Origin: Nitrospirales bacterium
GTDB lineage: Bacteria > Nitrospirota > Nitrospiria > Nitrospirales > UBA8639
DNA: 64,000 bases
Direction: 5' to 3'
Assembly (NCBI GenBank): GCA_029261295.1
Contig: JAJDBP010000009.1
Span: 1 to 64,000, forward strand
Positions within the stretch are counted from its first letter, which is position 1. Each line of letters opens with the position of its first letter. Made by a program: the position numbers and the translations under genes. Under the pieces are notes generated by a model that did not search any database, was not told the origin of the DNA, and saw only the letters and a list, made by a program, of their open reading frames with translations. Of the stretch, positions 44,030 to 54,427 are shown piece by piece.

Positions 44030-44250
44030 GGATATGGTTGGTACTCGTTTACAGAAAAGAAAAATGAGAGAGATCGAGACTCGATCACATTCAAGAAAGA
44101 GCATCATAGCATGTAGAACCTGGCGGGCCTACCTGTCGGTATTTTTAGAAAATTCTATCGTGAGACAGTGCTGAATTGTTCTGTGAAGATTGGAAAAATG
44201 AATGATTGAGGAAAGAATGCCGAAGAGAGAATGAACGAGCCCCGGTTGTC

Positions 44251-45474
44251 CTAAGAAATCATAGGGGAGAATTGGTTCGCCCATTCAATAGATTCTAAGT
44301 AGAATTCACGAATGATGGATGGATCTAATCGTAAGTGTTTTAATTCCATCCATTCACCTTGTTCATAGGCCTTCACACAAGAGAACACTAATCCCATATC
44401 TCCGGTACCTTGGGTTAAGGCGGCGACAATATCATCAGGTAGGGGAAGTTTTGTGAGAATATCCTCCATGGGGGAACTATATAAGGCTTCTAAAACCGAC
44501 AGGAGGCCCATGGTGAAAAATTTTTCAGGGTTGGCGGCGCCTAGTTGATGCCCTAAACGTTCACACATCTTGGCTCGAACCAATGCAATGACTAAAATTT
44601 CATGGGCTTGAGTTTGACCGCTTGCCATAATAATAAGCGTGGCCCAGGTCCGAATGCGGTCAATACCGACCATGCAGGCAGCATGGTCGATGGAATCGAC
44701 ACGACGGGGAAGCCCGACATACGCAGAATTCACGTATCGAAGAACTTTATAACTTAAGGATAGATCGTTCCGGATGTGTTCGACGAGTCCTTTAAAGGGC
44801 ATATGCGGATCCTGAATTTTCCCCATCAATTCGAGAAGCGCCACGCGATTTGCTGGAATTTCTCGCCCTCGAATAATATCAGGACGAAAAAAGAAATAGC
44901 CTTGAAAATAAAAGAACCCGAGTTGTTTACACAGTCCATACATTTCTCGAGTTTCTACTTTTTCTGCTAGGAGACGTATCCGGGAATCTCGTAGCGGCGC
45001 GATCTCTTGTTCTAACTGTTTCTGACTTTTCCCTAATACATCAACTTTGACAATATCGGCAAAATCTAAAAATGCCTTCGTGCGCTCATCATAGACAAAA
45101 TCGTCGAGTGCAATGGTATAGCCTTTCACGGCTAACGATTCAAGAGAGTCTAGGATCTCTTGAGTTGGCTCAATATTTTCAAGGATTTCAAGGACGACGC
45201 GATTTTTCGGAAGGGCCTCACAATAGTTTTCAATGAGGAAGGGTTTAGGAATATTCAGAAAGGCCAGGTGGGAGCCCACGACATGTTCAAGCCCAATATC
45301 CAGATAGGTATTGAGAAGGACGGTGGCCGTGGCCACACTCTCGTCCGTAAATATGGCCTGACCAATTTCACAATTGCGATAGAGGACTTCATAGCCAACG
45401 GTTTTTAATGTAGGGCCAAGAATTGGCTGACGGCCGACAAACACGTCTCCATATTGAGCTAAGCTACTATTCAT
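44251..45474 (-). CDS. EAL-HDOD signalling protein (YuxH-type)
   Basis: The 407-residue protein combines an N-terminal EAL-like domain (about 1-200) with a C-terminal HDOD domain (about 205-390). In the EAL domain the motif reads YEVLYR rather than xEALxR, while the DDF motif (IALDDFVYDE) and EKVE (LLAEKVETRE) are partly kept; several catalytic acidic residues seem to be missing, so hydrolysis of c-di-GMP is doubtful. HDOD domains bind signals and regulatory partners without enzymatic activity. The YuxH family is tied to motility and adhesion control. It is convergent with nothing and lies 410 nt downstream of the GGDEF-EAL gene on the same strand. Confidence 0.85.
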   Translation of the reverse strand: MNSSLAQYGDVFVGRQPILGPTLKTVGYEVLYRNCEIGQAIFTDESVATATVLLNTYLDIGLEHVVGSHLAFLNIPKPFLIENYCEALPKNRVVLEILENIEPTQEILDSLESLAVKGYTIALDDFVYDERTKAFLDFADIVKVDVLGKSQKQLEQEIAPLRDSRIRLLAEKVETREMYGLCKQLGFFYFQGYFFFRPDIIRGREIPANRVALLELMGKIQDPHMPFKGLVEHIRNDLSLSYKVLRYVNSAYVGLPRRVDSIDHAACMVGIDRIRTWATLIIMASGQTQAHEILVIALVRAKMCERLGHQLGAANPEKFFTMGLLSVLEALYSSPMEDILTKLPLPDDIVAALTQGTGDMGLVFSCVKAYEQGEWMELKHLRLDPSIIREFYLESIEWANQFSPMIS

Positions 45475-45884
45475 TGGGTCGGCTCAGGCTACTCTTTTTC
45501 TATTTTTCATGAAAATATGACGAGGCACAAAAGGGCCGAGTCATCCTGTTAGTTCTTTCGGCAGATCACAACAAACAATTGAGATCTCAACAAAAGTTGG
45601 CAAAAGAAACACGATCAGATGCCAAAGTCACTAAGGTCATGGACTCAATTTTGTGATTCATTGAATTTGAAATAAAGAAGAGATGGACTTTGTTAGCGGC
45701 TGGTATAGAACGAATATTTTTTGTGTGTTGTTGGAAATTATTTTATCTTACTAGAGATTGTGTCAATGACAGGCTGTGGGATTAGGGAAGGACACTCATG
45801 AACAGTCAAGGAAAAGTGAAGTCGGACTGGGTAGAATAATTGTATCTAATATGGATTGATGGCTTAGTATGGTGAGAGTACCTC
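45475..45884. other. Intergenic region
   Basis: About 410 nt with no credible gene. It should contain the promoter of the EAL-HDOD gene and perhaps the terminator of the GGDEF-EAL gene, but I see no clear T-tract hairpin. Confidence 0.4.
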
Positions 45885-47726
45885 CTAGGTGTTTATGCCC
45901 ACTGGAATATTAATAAGCATGGCCGTGAGATCATCAGCAGGGATGGGTCGACTAAAGAAATAGCCTTGGTATTCATCACATTCCAGGCCAAGAAGCATTT
46001 CAAGTTGCTCTTTTTCTTCGACCCCTTCAGCAACGACTATCAAGTTGAATTCATGCCCCAAATAAATCATGGCCGAGATTAATGCTCGGTTTTCAAGATC
46101 CTCCGTCATACCCTCTAAAAAGGACCGATCGATTTTCAATTCATGGAGAGGAAGTTGCTTTAAATAACTGAGTGAGGAATAGCCCGTTCCAAAGTCGTCG
46201 ATGGAGAGTTTGACGCCAAGTGTGATGAGTTGATTGAGGGTTTCTAGTGCCTGTTCCGGATGTTCCATCACCAGGCTTTCAGTCAGTTCAAGCATCAAGT
46301 ACTGAGCATCCATTCTATAGATCGCCAAAGTATCTGTGACCATTTGGACAAGATTATTCGCATGGAATTGTTTCAGTGAAAGGTTCACCGAGATTTGAAT
46401 AGTGACCCCCTGCTCTTGCCATCGTGCCCATTGGGAGCATGCTTCTTTCAGTACCCACTCCCCAAGCGGCAAAATCAGGCCGGTCTCTTCGGCCAAAGGA
46501 ATAAATTGATCGGGAAAGACGAAGCTCCCATCAGCTTTTTGCCAGCGGACCAATGCTTCAACACCTTTGATTTGATTGCTCCGAATATCAACTTGCGGTT
46601 GGTAATGCAACACGAGCTGATCACTCTCTATCGCCTGGCGAAGTTCAGCTTCCAGTTGAAGGCGTTGTTGCCCTTTGGTATTCATTTCGCTTGAATAAAA
46701 TCGATAGCCGGTTTGGGCATTGGCCTGCGCGCTGGCTCCGACGGCACACTGAATCAAAGACATGACATCTGTGGCATCGTTGGGATAACTGGCAATTCCG
46801 ATGCTAGGGGGAAGGGAGACCTGGGTTCCTTGGGCATTGAACGGTTGCTGCATTATTTGAATAATGCGGGCACCCACTTTTACCGCATTTTCTGGATGAG
46901 TAATATTGGGGCAAACCACTGAGAATTCATCTCCGCTCACCCGAAACACGCAAGTGAAATCTTTTTCTTGGCCAAATCCCTGCCCAAGCACATCTGAACC
47001 TCGAATACAGGTCTGAATTCGATCAGCAATTTGCATGATGACCTGATCGCCTATCTGTGGCCCAAAGGTGGCGTTGATATTTTTGAAATGTGGCAGACTG
47101 ATATGGAGCATGGCGAGATATTCCTGATGCCGTTCTGCTCGTTCTAAAAACCACGTCAATCGGTCCAGGAATAAGTTCCGATTGGGCAATTTGGTTAACC
47201 CATCATAATACGCCAGTTGGTTCTGATAGGCTTTTGCAGCAAGGGTATTCCGGACCCGTAAAATTAATTCACTGGGATCCACAGGTTTAGCCAGGAAATC
47301 CGTGGCACCGCAATCTAGTGCTTTAAGTTTCGTTTCAGCATCAGAGGAAGACGTGAGAATAATGATGGGAAGATGTGATAAATGGGCATGAGCTCGCACC
47401 TGTTGTAGGATTTCAAACCCGGTCACTTCCGGCATCATCAAGTCAAGCAGCAAAATGTCGGGACGAAGCTTCTCAAGCTTATCCATAGCTTCTGAGGAAT
47501 TTTCTACCAACACAAAGCGTTGATATCCGGCATCCTCCAAAAAAGCTTGCATGACTTCTAGTGTCGTTCCCTCATCGTCAACCATCATAATCGTGGCTTC
47601 CGATAAGGAAGAAGAACTGTCTTTCAAGGTATTGGGGAGATGCGGTTCAATCAACGAAGGACTTTCAGATACTGATGCGTTGGAAGACTGCTGAGAGCTT
47701 TCTATATTTTGTGTCTTTGGGGTCAT
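45885..47726 (-). CDS. Response regulator with GGDEF and EAL domains
   Basis: The protein, about 613 residues from this start, has a receiver domain with the phospho-acceptor Asp in LLLDLMMPEV and the Lys in FLAKPVDPSEL, then a GGDEF domain whose signature reads RVSGDEFSVV (SGDEF), and an EAL domain with EALVRW, NLS, LDDFGTGYSSLSYL, LKIDRSF and VAEGVEE. The EAL domain keeps the residues expected for c-di-GMP hydrolysis. SGDEF variants can keep cyclase activity. The ATG at 47726 gives a normal start; the frame extends to 47822 without homology. It lies 215 nt downstream of the hybrid kinase gene on the same strand and is a likely partner. Confidence 0.9.
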   Translation of the reverse strand: MTPKTQNIESSQQSSNASVSESPSLIEPHLPNTLKDSSSSLSEATIMMVDDEGTTLEVMQAFLEDAGYQRFVLVENSSEAMDKLEKLRPDILLLDLMMPEVTGFEILQQVRAHAHLSHLPIIILTSSSDAETKLKALDCGATDFLAKPVDPSELILRVRNTLAAKAYQNQLAYYDGLTKLPNRNLFLDRLTWFLERAERHQEYLAMLHISLPHFKNINATFGPQIGDQVIMQIADRIQTCIRGSDVLGQGFGQEKDFTCVFRVSGDEFSVVCPNITHPENAVKVGARIIQIMQQPFNAQGTQVSLPPSIGIASYPNDATDVMSLIQCAVGASAQANAQTGYRFYSSEMNTKGQQRLQLEAELRQAIESDQLVLHYQPQVDIRSNQIKGVEALVRWQKADGSFVFPDQFIPLAEETGLILPLGEWVLKEACSQWARWQEQGVTIQISVNLSLKQFHANNLVQMVTDTLAIYRMDAQYLMLELTESLVMEHPEQALETLNQLITLGVKLSIDDFGTGYSSLSYLKQLPLHELKIDRSFLEGMTEDLENRALISAMIYLGHEFNLIVVAEGVEEKEQLEMLLGLECDEYQGYFFSRPIPADDLTAMLINIPVGINT

Positions 47727-47941
47727 TTTAGAATGGCAAAATCTTTTCAGAATGGCTTTGTGGTCTATAGTGAACGTGTGGTTCCTCGAATCCTGAAAAA
47801 GCTCGTAAGCACAAAAAACCAATCAATTTCACATAGACCATAAGGAGCTAAAAATTCCGTTATATTACTTTCGGTCATTGTTTATCCAATCCTAAGGAAT
47901 CTGCTGATTTTGCAGATATTTATTGAGAAATATCCATAAGG

Positions 47942-50467
47942 CTATTCTCGGGAGTCCAAGGATTCAGTCCCCGCAGAAACCGGAAGATCTGGAATAGATA
48001 TTCGCGCGGCTAAACTATAGATTTGCTGAATAATTAGCTCGATGGCGGGGAAATCTTCCGATTTTGCAGCTATTTCCAGTTCACTGGCTGGATCAAAAAA
48101 CTCATCAAAACCCACCGTTCCGGCAGCGCCTTTAAGCCAATGGGCCAATTTTGCGAGTTCATCATAATTTTGATCGGATACGGCAGTATCCATGGCATCC
48201 AATTGCTTTTCTAATCTGCCTACAAACCGAGAAATGACTTTGGTGAATTTTGGATTATTATTGCCAAGCCTTGAGGAAATGGGGCCCATCTCTTCCAGCG
48301 TTGAAGGGGTTGGTGTGGTGGAAATTGGATCGGTTGATGTGCGGACGGATACAGCAATTGGGCTGGCATGAAGGAGTGTAGCCAATTTCGAAAGGAAAAA
48401 ATCCAGGTTTATGGGTTTGCCCACATAGTCGGTATAGCCGGCCTCAACAAGTTCTTGTTCAAACCCTTTCATGGCGTTGGCTGTTAAGGCGATGATCGGC
48501 GTTTCTATCCCACGGTTCCGGATCGTCTTGGTAGCAGTTGGACCATCCATTTTAGGCATCTGGACATCCATGAGTATCAGGTCATAATTGGTGGTGGTGG
48601 CCATCTCAACAGCCGTAAGCCCGTTGTCTGCCTCGTCAATTTGAAGGCCATAGCCTTCAAGCACCGCTTTGACAAATTCTCTATTTTCCGGACCATCATC
48701 CACGACGAGAATTTTCGCTTCTGGAAAAACCCAGCCTGTTGTTTCTTCAATCTGAGGAGCATCCAGTAAAGTGACAGCATCCTCTGGGGTGATCCAGGCA
48801 ACCCCTTCAATGTCGCCTCCATCAAGCGTGACCTTAAACCGGCTGCCTTTCCCGGGTTGGCTCTCCACGGTAATGTCTCCATCCATAGCGCGAGCAAACT
48901 TTCGACTGATGGATAAGCCAAGGCCGGTTCCTCCAAATTTTCGGGTAGTTGAGGCATCGGCCTGCACAAAATCTTCAAAGATGCGACTACAGGCTTCATC
49001 TGTCATCCCTACGCCTGTATCAGTAATATAAACACAAAATTGAAGGTCACCATGGAGCCCGCGTTTGGCAGAGGCCGAGACCGTCACACTGCCGTGTTCG
49101 GTAAATTTCACCGCATTTCCCACGAGGTTTGTGACAATCTGCCGGATCTTTCCTGGATCGCTGGTAATGGTTGCTGGGACGCTGTCTTCTACCTGAAAAT
49201 CAAGGTTGATGCCCTTTTCCCCAGCTTGGAAACCAAGAACCTTCACGACCTCTATGATGACCGCATAAGGATTAAAGGGAATTCGTTCAATATCAAGTCG
49301 ACCGGATTCTACTTTTGAGAGATCGAGAATATCGTTGATCAATTCCAATAAATGTGTCCCGCTGGAGTGGATAATTTCCAATTGACTACGCGTCTTTAAG
49401 GGATCGCGTCCAAAATCACGTTTGAGTAATTCAGTAAAACCCAAAATTGCATTCATCGGTGTGCGAATCTCATGGCTCATATTAGCCAGGAAGACACTTT
49501 TGGCTTGATTCGCCGCTTCGGCGGCTTCTTTTGACTTGAGTATTTCGATCTCAGCTTCTTCCAATTGCGTCACATCGTCAAAACTGACCAACACGCCAAC
49601 ATGTTTGGCCCCACTACCAAGGATTGGGGAGCAATTGATCATGAGTGTGAGTCGGGTGTTGTCTGAACTGTGCAAGCGGACCCGTTTGTTTTTTTGCGCC
49701 TCTCCTGTTGCCAGGGCAATGTGCCAAGGAGAAGTCTCAGTCTCCAACAATTCCCCTTCCGTGTTAGACCATTGGAAATCGTTGACTCCTTGACCCAACA
49801 GCGCTTCGGGAGTAGTGGCTAAGAGGGTGGAAAACGCATGGTTGGCCAGAAGAATTTGTTCTTTCTGGTCAAGTACCAGGAGACCCTCTGCCATGGTATC
49901 CAATGCTGACCTTACGCGTTCAGGAACAGCTTGTGAGGGATCGAGTTGTTTCAACATTTTTCCTAAATATAGATAAAATCCTAAGAAGCACAGAAGGGCG
50001 ACAAAAAGAAGCAATTGTGAATGTTGGCCTGTCACCATGGCTAGCCATCCGTCGTTGACCAAGGGGGTAAATCGTAGTTCAACTCGCCCCCATGGAGCGT
50101 CTCCTTCCCAAATGGCTACGGACAGCTGGGTATTGGTCGAGGGGTCAGACTCTTCATCGTGCCAATATTTTTCATGGTCACCAATGGTGACGAGTCGTTC
50201 CCCGGATTCGGTGCGTATGGCGGCGGAAAGAAGGGCTTTGTTTCGGTTCACGACTAGTTCTAGAATTCCTTCCAATCGGTCGAGATCTTTTTGGGTAATG
50301 AAAATTGAGCTATTGGCCGCAATGGATTCGGCTAATGCCGCACGCCCTTCTCGGACCGGAGAAATTCGGTCTGGCATCAGACCCAAGAAACTGGCTGTGA
50401 GCAGAACGCTAATCAAAAGACTGACTTGTCCAAGGGCCAAGCGGGATTTTGTAGAAAGAATGGTCAT
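47942..50467 (-). CDS. Hybrid histidine kinase with PAS, receiver and HPt domains
   Basis: The 841-residue protein has an N-terminal membrane span, a periplasmic segment of about 110 residues, a second span, a PAS-like domain (about 195-310), HisKA ([18 protein letters not shown] with the phospho-His), HATPase_c ([25 protein letters not shown]), a receiver domain ([13 protein letters not shown]) and a C-terminal HPt domain ([14 protein letters not shown]). The start codon ATG at 50467 overlaps the stop codon of the DUF4347 protein gene by 4 nt (ATGA), so the two are translationally coupled; a longer frame to 50488 is less likely. It probably responds to, or controls, the surface protein encoded with it. 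Confidence 0.92.
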   Translation of the reverse strand: MTILSTKSRLALGQVSLLISVLLTASFLGLMPDRISPVREGRAALAESIAANSSIFITQKDLDRLEGILELVVNRNKALLSAAIRTESGERLVTIGDHEKYWHDEESDPSTNTQLSVAIWEGDAPWGRVELRFTPLVNDGWLAMVTGQHSQLLLFVALLCFLGFYLYLGKMLKQLDPSQAVPERVRSALDTMAEGLLVLDQKEQILLANHAFSTLLATTPEALLGQGVNDFQWSNTEGELLETETSPWHIALATGEAQKNKRVRLHSSDNTRLTLMINCSPILGSGAKHVGVLVSFDDVTQLEEAEIEILKSKEAAEAANQAKSVFLANMSHEIRTPMNAILGFTELLKRDFGRDPLKTRSQLEIIHSSGTHLLELINDILDLSKVESGRLDIERIPFNPYAVIIEVVKVLGFQAGEKGINLDFQVEDSVPATITSDPGKIRQIVTNLVGNAVKFTEHGSVTVSASAKRGLHGDLQFCVYITDTGVGMTDEACSRIFEDFVQADASTTRKFGGTGLGLSISRKFARAMDGDITVESQPGKGSRFKVTLDGGDIEGVAWITPEDAVTLLDAPQIEETTGWVFPEAKILVVDDGPENREFVKAVLEGYGLQIDEADNGLTAVEMATTTNYDLILMDVQMPKMDGPTATKTIRNRGIETPIIALTANAMKGFEQELVEAGYTDYVGKPINLDFFLSKLATLLHASPIAVSVRTSTDPISTTPTPSTLEEMGPISSRLGNNNPKFTKVISRFVGRLEKQLDAMDTAVSDQNYDELAKLAHWLKGAAGTVGFDEFFDPASELEIAAKSEDFPAIELIIQQIYSLAARISIPDLPVSAGTESLDSRE

Positions 50468-53400
50468 GATGTATGGCGTTGAAACCAACGAAAGCGACTC
50501 ATTTTTGAGGGCACCGGTGGCGAGGGTTCCGACGTTTCAGGTTCAGAATCCTGTTGGTCAAATATGGACTCAAGGGCCTGATCTTCCTTGTTCTCTTCCC
50601 CTTTCGTTCCAGCTTTTTTTGAAGCTGAAGGTAACACCAGAAGAGGATTCACAAACTGCCAAGCTGGGACGGAAGACAATAAAGCAGTCAGTAGGACTCC
50701 ACTTCGCAATAACCAAATCACGTAACCAATAGAGAGTCCACTAGACACGGCAATACTTGATGCCACATACGTTTTTTCAGTGGCCATCGTGTTGCTGAGT
50801 GCGTCACGAGCCTCATCAAGGCCCTTTAAAAACCCAGAAGTCTTTTGGAGGAGAGATTGCATTTGTTTTTTAAAGGTTGAAATATCCATGGGATTGCCTA
50901 GGATGCCCCATAATGATCCACTTGAACCATCAAGACTTTTTTTGCCGTTGAGCCATTGTATGAGCCCAAGATCCTTTCCTGTATTTTTCTCCAGAGGATC
51001 GCGTTTCTTTGCATCCAGAGTGGTTGAGGCGTGATTGCGATTTGAGAACAATCCTCTCCCTTGGGTAATGAGGTGTAACCCTCCGCCTGACAACTCTTTA
51101 TCGGTTCCTCCTTTGTCAGCAGGAGGCGAAGGGGAAGGTGAGGGACTTGGAGGTGGTGGGAGGACAACAATAGGGACATTGGGGGCCACTGTTAAGTTGA
51201 CCGTTACGGTGTTGGATGTCACACCTGAAAGATCTTCAATCGTATAGGTAAAGCTATCCGCTATTGTGGCTGACCCATTGTGCGTATAGGTTACGGTTCC
51301 ATCAGCATTCACGCTAACGATAGTGCCATTACTTGGTCCGGAAATAATGGTGATGCTTGCTACATTCAATCCATCGTCCGGATCAGTATCATTGCCAGCA
51401 AGGTTCAGGATTGTCGTTAAGCCATGTGTGACGGTCAACCCATCGGTTACAGCAGTGGGAGTGTCGTTCACTGGATTAACGTTGATAGTTGAGCGGGCCG
51501 CTGCACTGTCGGTCGTTCCGTCATTAACCGTGATGTCAATAAGTCGATTCCCATCTGTGGGGTTATTGGTATCAATATGCTGATACTGAAGAGCCGGAAT
51601 GAGCGTTTCGACTTCAGCTTCAGAAAACGTGCCCCCGCCTTGTTTGGTGATAGTCAAAGTGGCGGTGCCTGAACCTGGGGTAAGAATAACTCGGTATCTT
51701 CCTCCACTTGTGTCCTGACCAACAATGGCCGTAGCTAGAGCGAAAGTGTCGCTATCGAGAATAAGTGTTTCGGTATTACCATCTAATATCCCACTAATAG
51801 ATAGGGTCACATAGGCGAAGGTGGTACTGTCTGCGTCCATAAGATTGGTGTCGCCATCGGCAATTGAAATGGGGACACTGCCCTCCGAGAACGTGGTCGA
51901 AAAGTTATTCCCAGTGGCACCAGAGCTGTTATTTAGATCAAGATCGAGCGTAGGAGTAGCCGTGGCTCCAAATTGTCGGGCAAAAACATCGGTTTGAGCG
52001 CCATCGCTGCCGGTCCACACGACGACGAAATTATCGTGATCCAACATGACGACAGAGGCGCGGTCTTGACTGTTGGTCGTAGTTTGGTTGACTCGAAATT
52101 CGACACCAACTTTTGTGCCATTGGCCGCAATTTTTTGGGCAAAGACGCCATTTGCATCAATATGGCCTGCCTGATCTCCAGTCCCTTCCCACGCAACGAT
52201 GAAATCGCCCGCATCATTCATGCTGATAGAGGGATGCGTTTGGTTGCCCGCAATCGATGTGTTAATGATCTGAGGTAGAGCCACAGCAGCACCAGCTGCA
52301 TCGAATTGTCGAGCATACACCCCGAAGCCGATTCCGGTGGCTTTATAGGCCACAGCAAAACGGCCATCTCCAGCCATATCAACTGAGGCACTTCCAGCCG
52401 AAAACTGGAAGGCCACATCAACTTGTCCACCTGTCTGAGGGGTCCCCGCATTATTATATTGGAAAAAAAATACGTCACCTAGTCCATCATCCCAGGCCAC
52501 GACGAAATTTCCGGAATCAGCAATCCCTACTGAAGGATCTTGTGCAGTAGTGGAGGCATGAACTCTGATATCACTCCCGATAAGTCCACCCGCCATGCTG
52601 CCTTGTCGGACGAAAATGCCTTCGGCCCCTCCTATCCCGTCACCTTCCCACGCAATCACAAAGTTTCCTGCACCATTCATGTTGATTGATGCGTTGCGCT
52701 GAATATTTGCGGTGGCGACATTCACTTGGACGTCAGCCCCGTCAATTGCAGTGCCGTCGGCCATAAAACGTCGCATCAGAATATCATTGCCCTGTGTCCA
52801 GGCCACTACAAAATTTCCACTATCATCTATGGCCACATCAGCCCACTCATTATTTCCCCCGCTGGTATTGATTTGAAATTCTGCTACCGCGGGATTGCCA
52901 TCTTTATCTATGACGGTGGCAAATATAGCGCTATTGCCGGTGAAATCTGTCCACGCCACAACATAATCTCCATTGGGCGCGATATCGACAGCACGTTCGG
53001 CACCGCGCACGAGACCTTCCGTTTGCTGGTCAGTTCCAGATGCTGCGTGAACCAGGAATTCTCCTGTAGGCGCTAGGGGAGCTAGTAGGCTGTTCCAATT
53101 TTCCTGGGCCTGGGCATTAATGGCAAGGGGTGTATCAATCGTGCCGGTACTCACTTCTAAGTCCCAGTCGCCGCCTAACGCTTCCGCTCCCGTCAAGTCG
53201 TCACTCGCCGCAATATCCGCGCCGGTGAGTTCGGCCAGGAGAGAGGCCGCTTCTTGTCCACCCTCGCCTTCACCAAAGTTGCATCCATAGATAAGAAAAT
53301 CGGCCTCATCCGTTAAGGCCTTATTGATCGTTGCGAGTTCATCCGTGTATTCGCCTTGCATTGACCCAAGATTTAGCACGCCAGTCCCTAATCGCAATTC

Positions 53401-53976
53401 CCCCGAATCACCATGGGAAATAATATGGACCGCATCAATGTCGGTCCGTTCGCCAAGAATTTCCGCAATCTGTTCGATGCCATCACGAGTGGAATCGAGG
53501 AGAATGACTTCGGCATTGGGATCAATGCCTTCCATGAGGGTTTGAAAATCTTCGACACTCGTATCGATAAACACAATTTCTATCCGATCGGAAGGAGTGG
53601 ATACGGTTGATAAAGCGGAGTAAAGATCAATGCTTCCGGTTAGTGGATCGGCAGTTGATTCCTGATTATCAGGAGGAATGGTGTCTGGAAAGATGAAATC
53701 TTGAGGTGCTTGTTCTTGAAAAACTTCCGCCCCTGTCACGAATGCGGCTCCATCAAACATGATTCGAGGTTCTAGGGCCAGAAGTATTCCAAGACCCGGA
53801 GTGGGGTTGTGAGGCAAGTCGGGGATTGGGGAACCAGTAATTGAGGAAGTATTTCTCTTTGACCTATGGAGTTTCTTGCCTTTTCGTTTTTTTGTATGGA
53901 CGAAAGGGGTATGCTTTTTATTTGGCAGATTGATCGCGGTAAACCCACGAAGATTTTGTGTGGCACTATTGAACAT
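50464..53976 (-). CDS. Large LEPR-motif/DUF4347 surface protein with beta-propeller-like repeats and C-terminal membrane anchor
   Basis: This 1170-residue protein begins with a basic segment, then the LEPR-type motif ([14 protein letters not shown] near residue 66) and a DUF4347 domain (about 130-285). That domain has an ISHG motif with His188 and a YGCNFG motif with Cys232, resembling caspase-like (clan CD) peptidases. Seven repeats of about 50 residues, each containing a variant of DYVVAW/NFVVAW, follow (about 310-720) and suggest a seven-bladed propeller. Then come a cadherin-like/tandem-95 region ([20 protein letters not shown]), a Pro-Ser-rich linker, and a C-terminal hydrophobic pair ([20 protein letters not shown], then [18 protein letters not shown]) that looks like an inner-membrane anchor. 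Its stop codon overlaps the start of the hybrid kinase. Role: probably a cell-surface or membrane-held adhesin or sensor. Confidence 0.85.
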   Translation of the reverse strand: MFNSATQNLRGFTAINLPNKKHTPFVHTKKRKGKKLHRSKRNTSSITGSPIPDLPHNPTPGLGILLALEPRIMFDGAAFVTGAEVFQEQAPQDFIFPDTIPPDNQESTADPLTGSIDLYSALSTVSTPSDRIEIVFIDTSVEDFQTLMEGIDPNAEVILLDSTRDGIEQIAEILGERTDIDAVHIISHGDSGELRLGTGVLNLGSMQGEYTDELATINKALTDEADFLIYGCNFGEGEGGQEAASLLAELTGADIAASDDLTGAEALGGDWDLEVSTGTIDTPLAINAQAQENWNSLLAPLAPTGEFLVHAASGTDQQTEGLVRGAERAVDIAPNGDYVVAWTDFTGNSAIFATVIDKDGNPAVAEFQINTSGGNNEWADVAIDDSGNFVVAWTQGNDILMRRFMADGTAIDGADVQVNVATANIQRNASINMNGAGNFVIAWEGDGIGGAEGIFVRQGSMAGGLIGSDIRVHASTTAQDPSVGIADSGNFVVAWDDGLGDVFFFQYNNAGTPQTGGQVDVAFQFSAGSASVDMAGDGRFAVAYKATGIGFGVYARQFDAAGAAVALPQIINTSIAGNQTHPSISMNDAGDFIVAWEGTGDQAGHIDANGVFAQKIAANGTKVGVEFRVNQTTTNSQDRASVVMLDHDNFVVVWTGSDGAQTDVFARQFGATATPTLDLDLNNSSGATGNNFSTTFSEGSVPISIADGDTNLMDADSTTFAYVTLSISGILDGNTETLILDSDTFALATAIVGQDTSGGRYRVILTPGSGTATLTITKQGGGTFSEAEVETLIPALQYQHIDTNNPTDGNRLIDITVNDGTTDSAAARSTINVNPVNDTPTAVTDGLTVTHGLTTILNLAGNDTDPDDGLNVASITIISGPSNGTIVSVNADGTVTYTHNGSATIADSFTYTIEDLSGVTSNTVTVNLTVAPNVPIVVLPPPPSPSPSPSPPADKGGTDKELSGGGLHLITQGRGLFSNRNHASTTLDAKKRDPLEKNTGKDLGLIQWLNGKKSLDGSSGSLWGILGNPMDISTFKKQMQSLLQKTSGFLKGLDEARDALSNTMATEKTYVASSIAVSSGLSIGYVIWLLRSGVLLTALLSSVPAWQFVNPLLVLPSASKKAGTKGEENKEDQALESIFDQQDSEPETSEPSPPVPSKMSRFRWFQRHTS
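53136..53580 (-). repeat. DUF4347 module, copy 1 of an inverted pair
   Basis: About 445 nt encoding the DUF4347 module of the first surface protein. The corresponding stretch at 62267-62711 on the plus strand encodes the same module with about ten amino-acid differences in 148, and the DNA is highly similar. The two copies face in opposite directions about 9 kb apart, with the secretion genes between them. They could recombine with each other. Confidence 0.8.
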
Positions 53977-54427
53977 CGTCGTTCCCTTTGTCCCAATTTG
54001 GGCGCATCTCTAGAACAGACTTCTCTTTATCTGTCTTTTCGGACGTCAAAAAGAAGATCTGGACATTTTGAAGGAAGTTTTCTCGGGTCACGTCTTTTTA
54101 TTGGACATTCTTTCGTTTTATAGGCCATTGATGTATTTCGGCATTGAAGCAGATTGGATACTAAAATCGTCTATTTAATTTGGGGGAACGGAAAACCGAA
54201 AAATTGAACTGTACTGTTGAAAATTTTAACAATTTGAAGTCATTAATCTGGAAAAATGTAGAAAGCAGTAGCGGAGGGAAGCAAAGAAAAAGCGGATTTG
54301 TATTTGCAAAACCCTATGGGGTTCGAGAGCTTGGGAATGAGAAAATTCCTTGCGAGGCAAGGACACTATCTCCAGGCGAGTCGATCAACAGGAGGGAGAT
54401 CGTCTCCTATGCACCTGGGATTTGCCA
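53977..54427. other. Divergent promoter region between the surface protein and the efflux cassette
   Basis: About 450 nt without a credible gene. It must hold promoters in both directions. A perfect small hairpin CCTTGC-GAG-GCAAGG lies at 54348-54362, about 65 nt upstream of the efflux gene start, within a GC-richer segment; it has no T run. I compared it by eye with c-di-GMP riboswitches and could not support a match. Confidence 0.45.

Noticed and set aside
54300-54427. Hairpin-rich leader of the TolC-type gene, possible c-di-GMP riboswitch
   Set aside because: The conserved unpaired bases of the GEMM-I and c-di-GMP-II aptamers could not be found.
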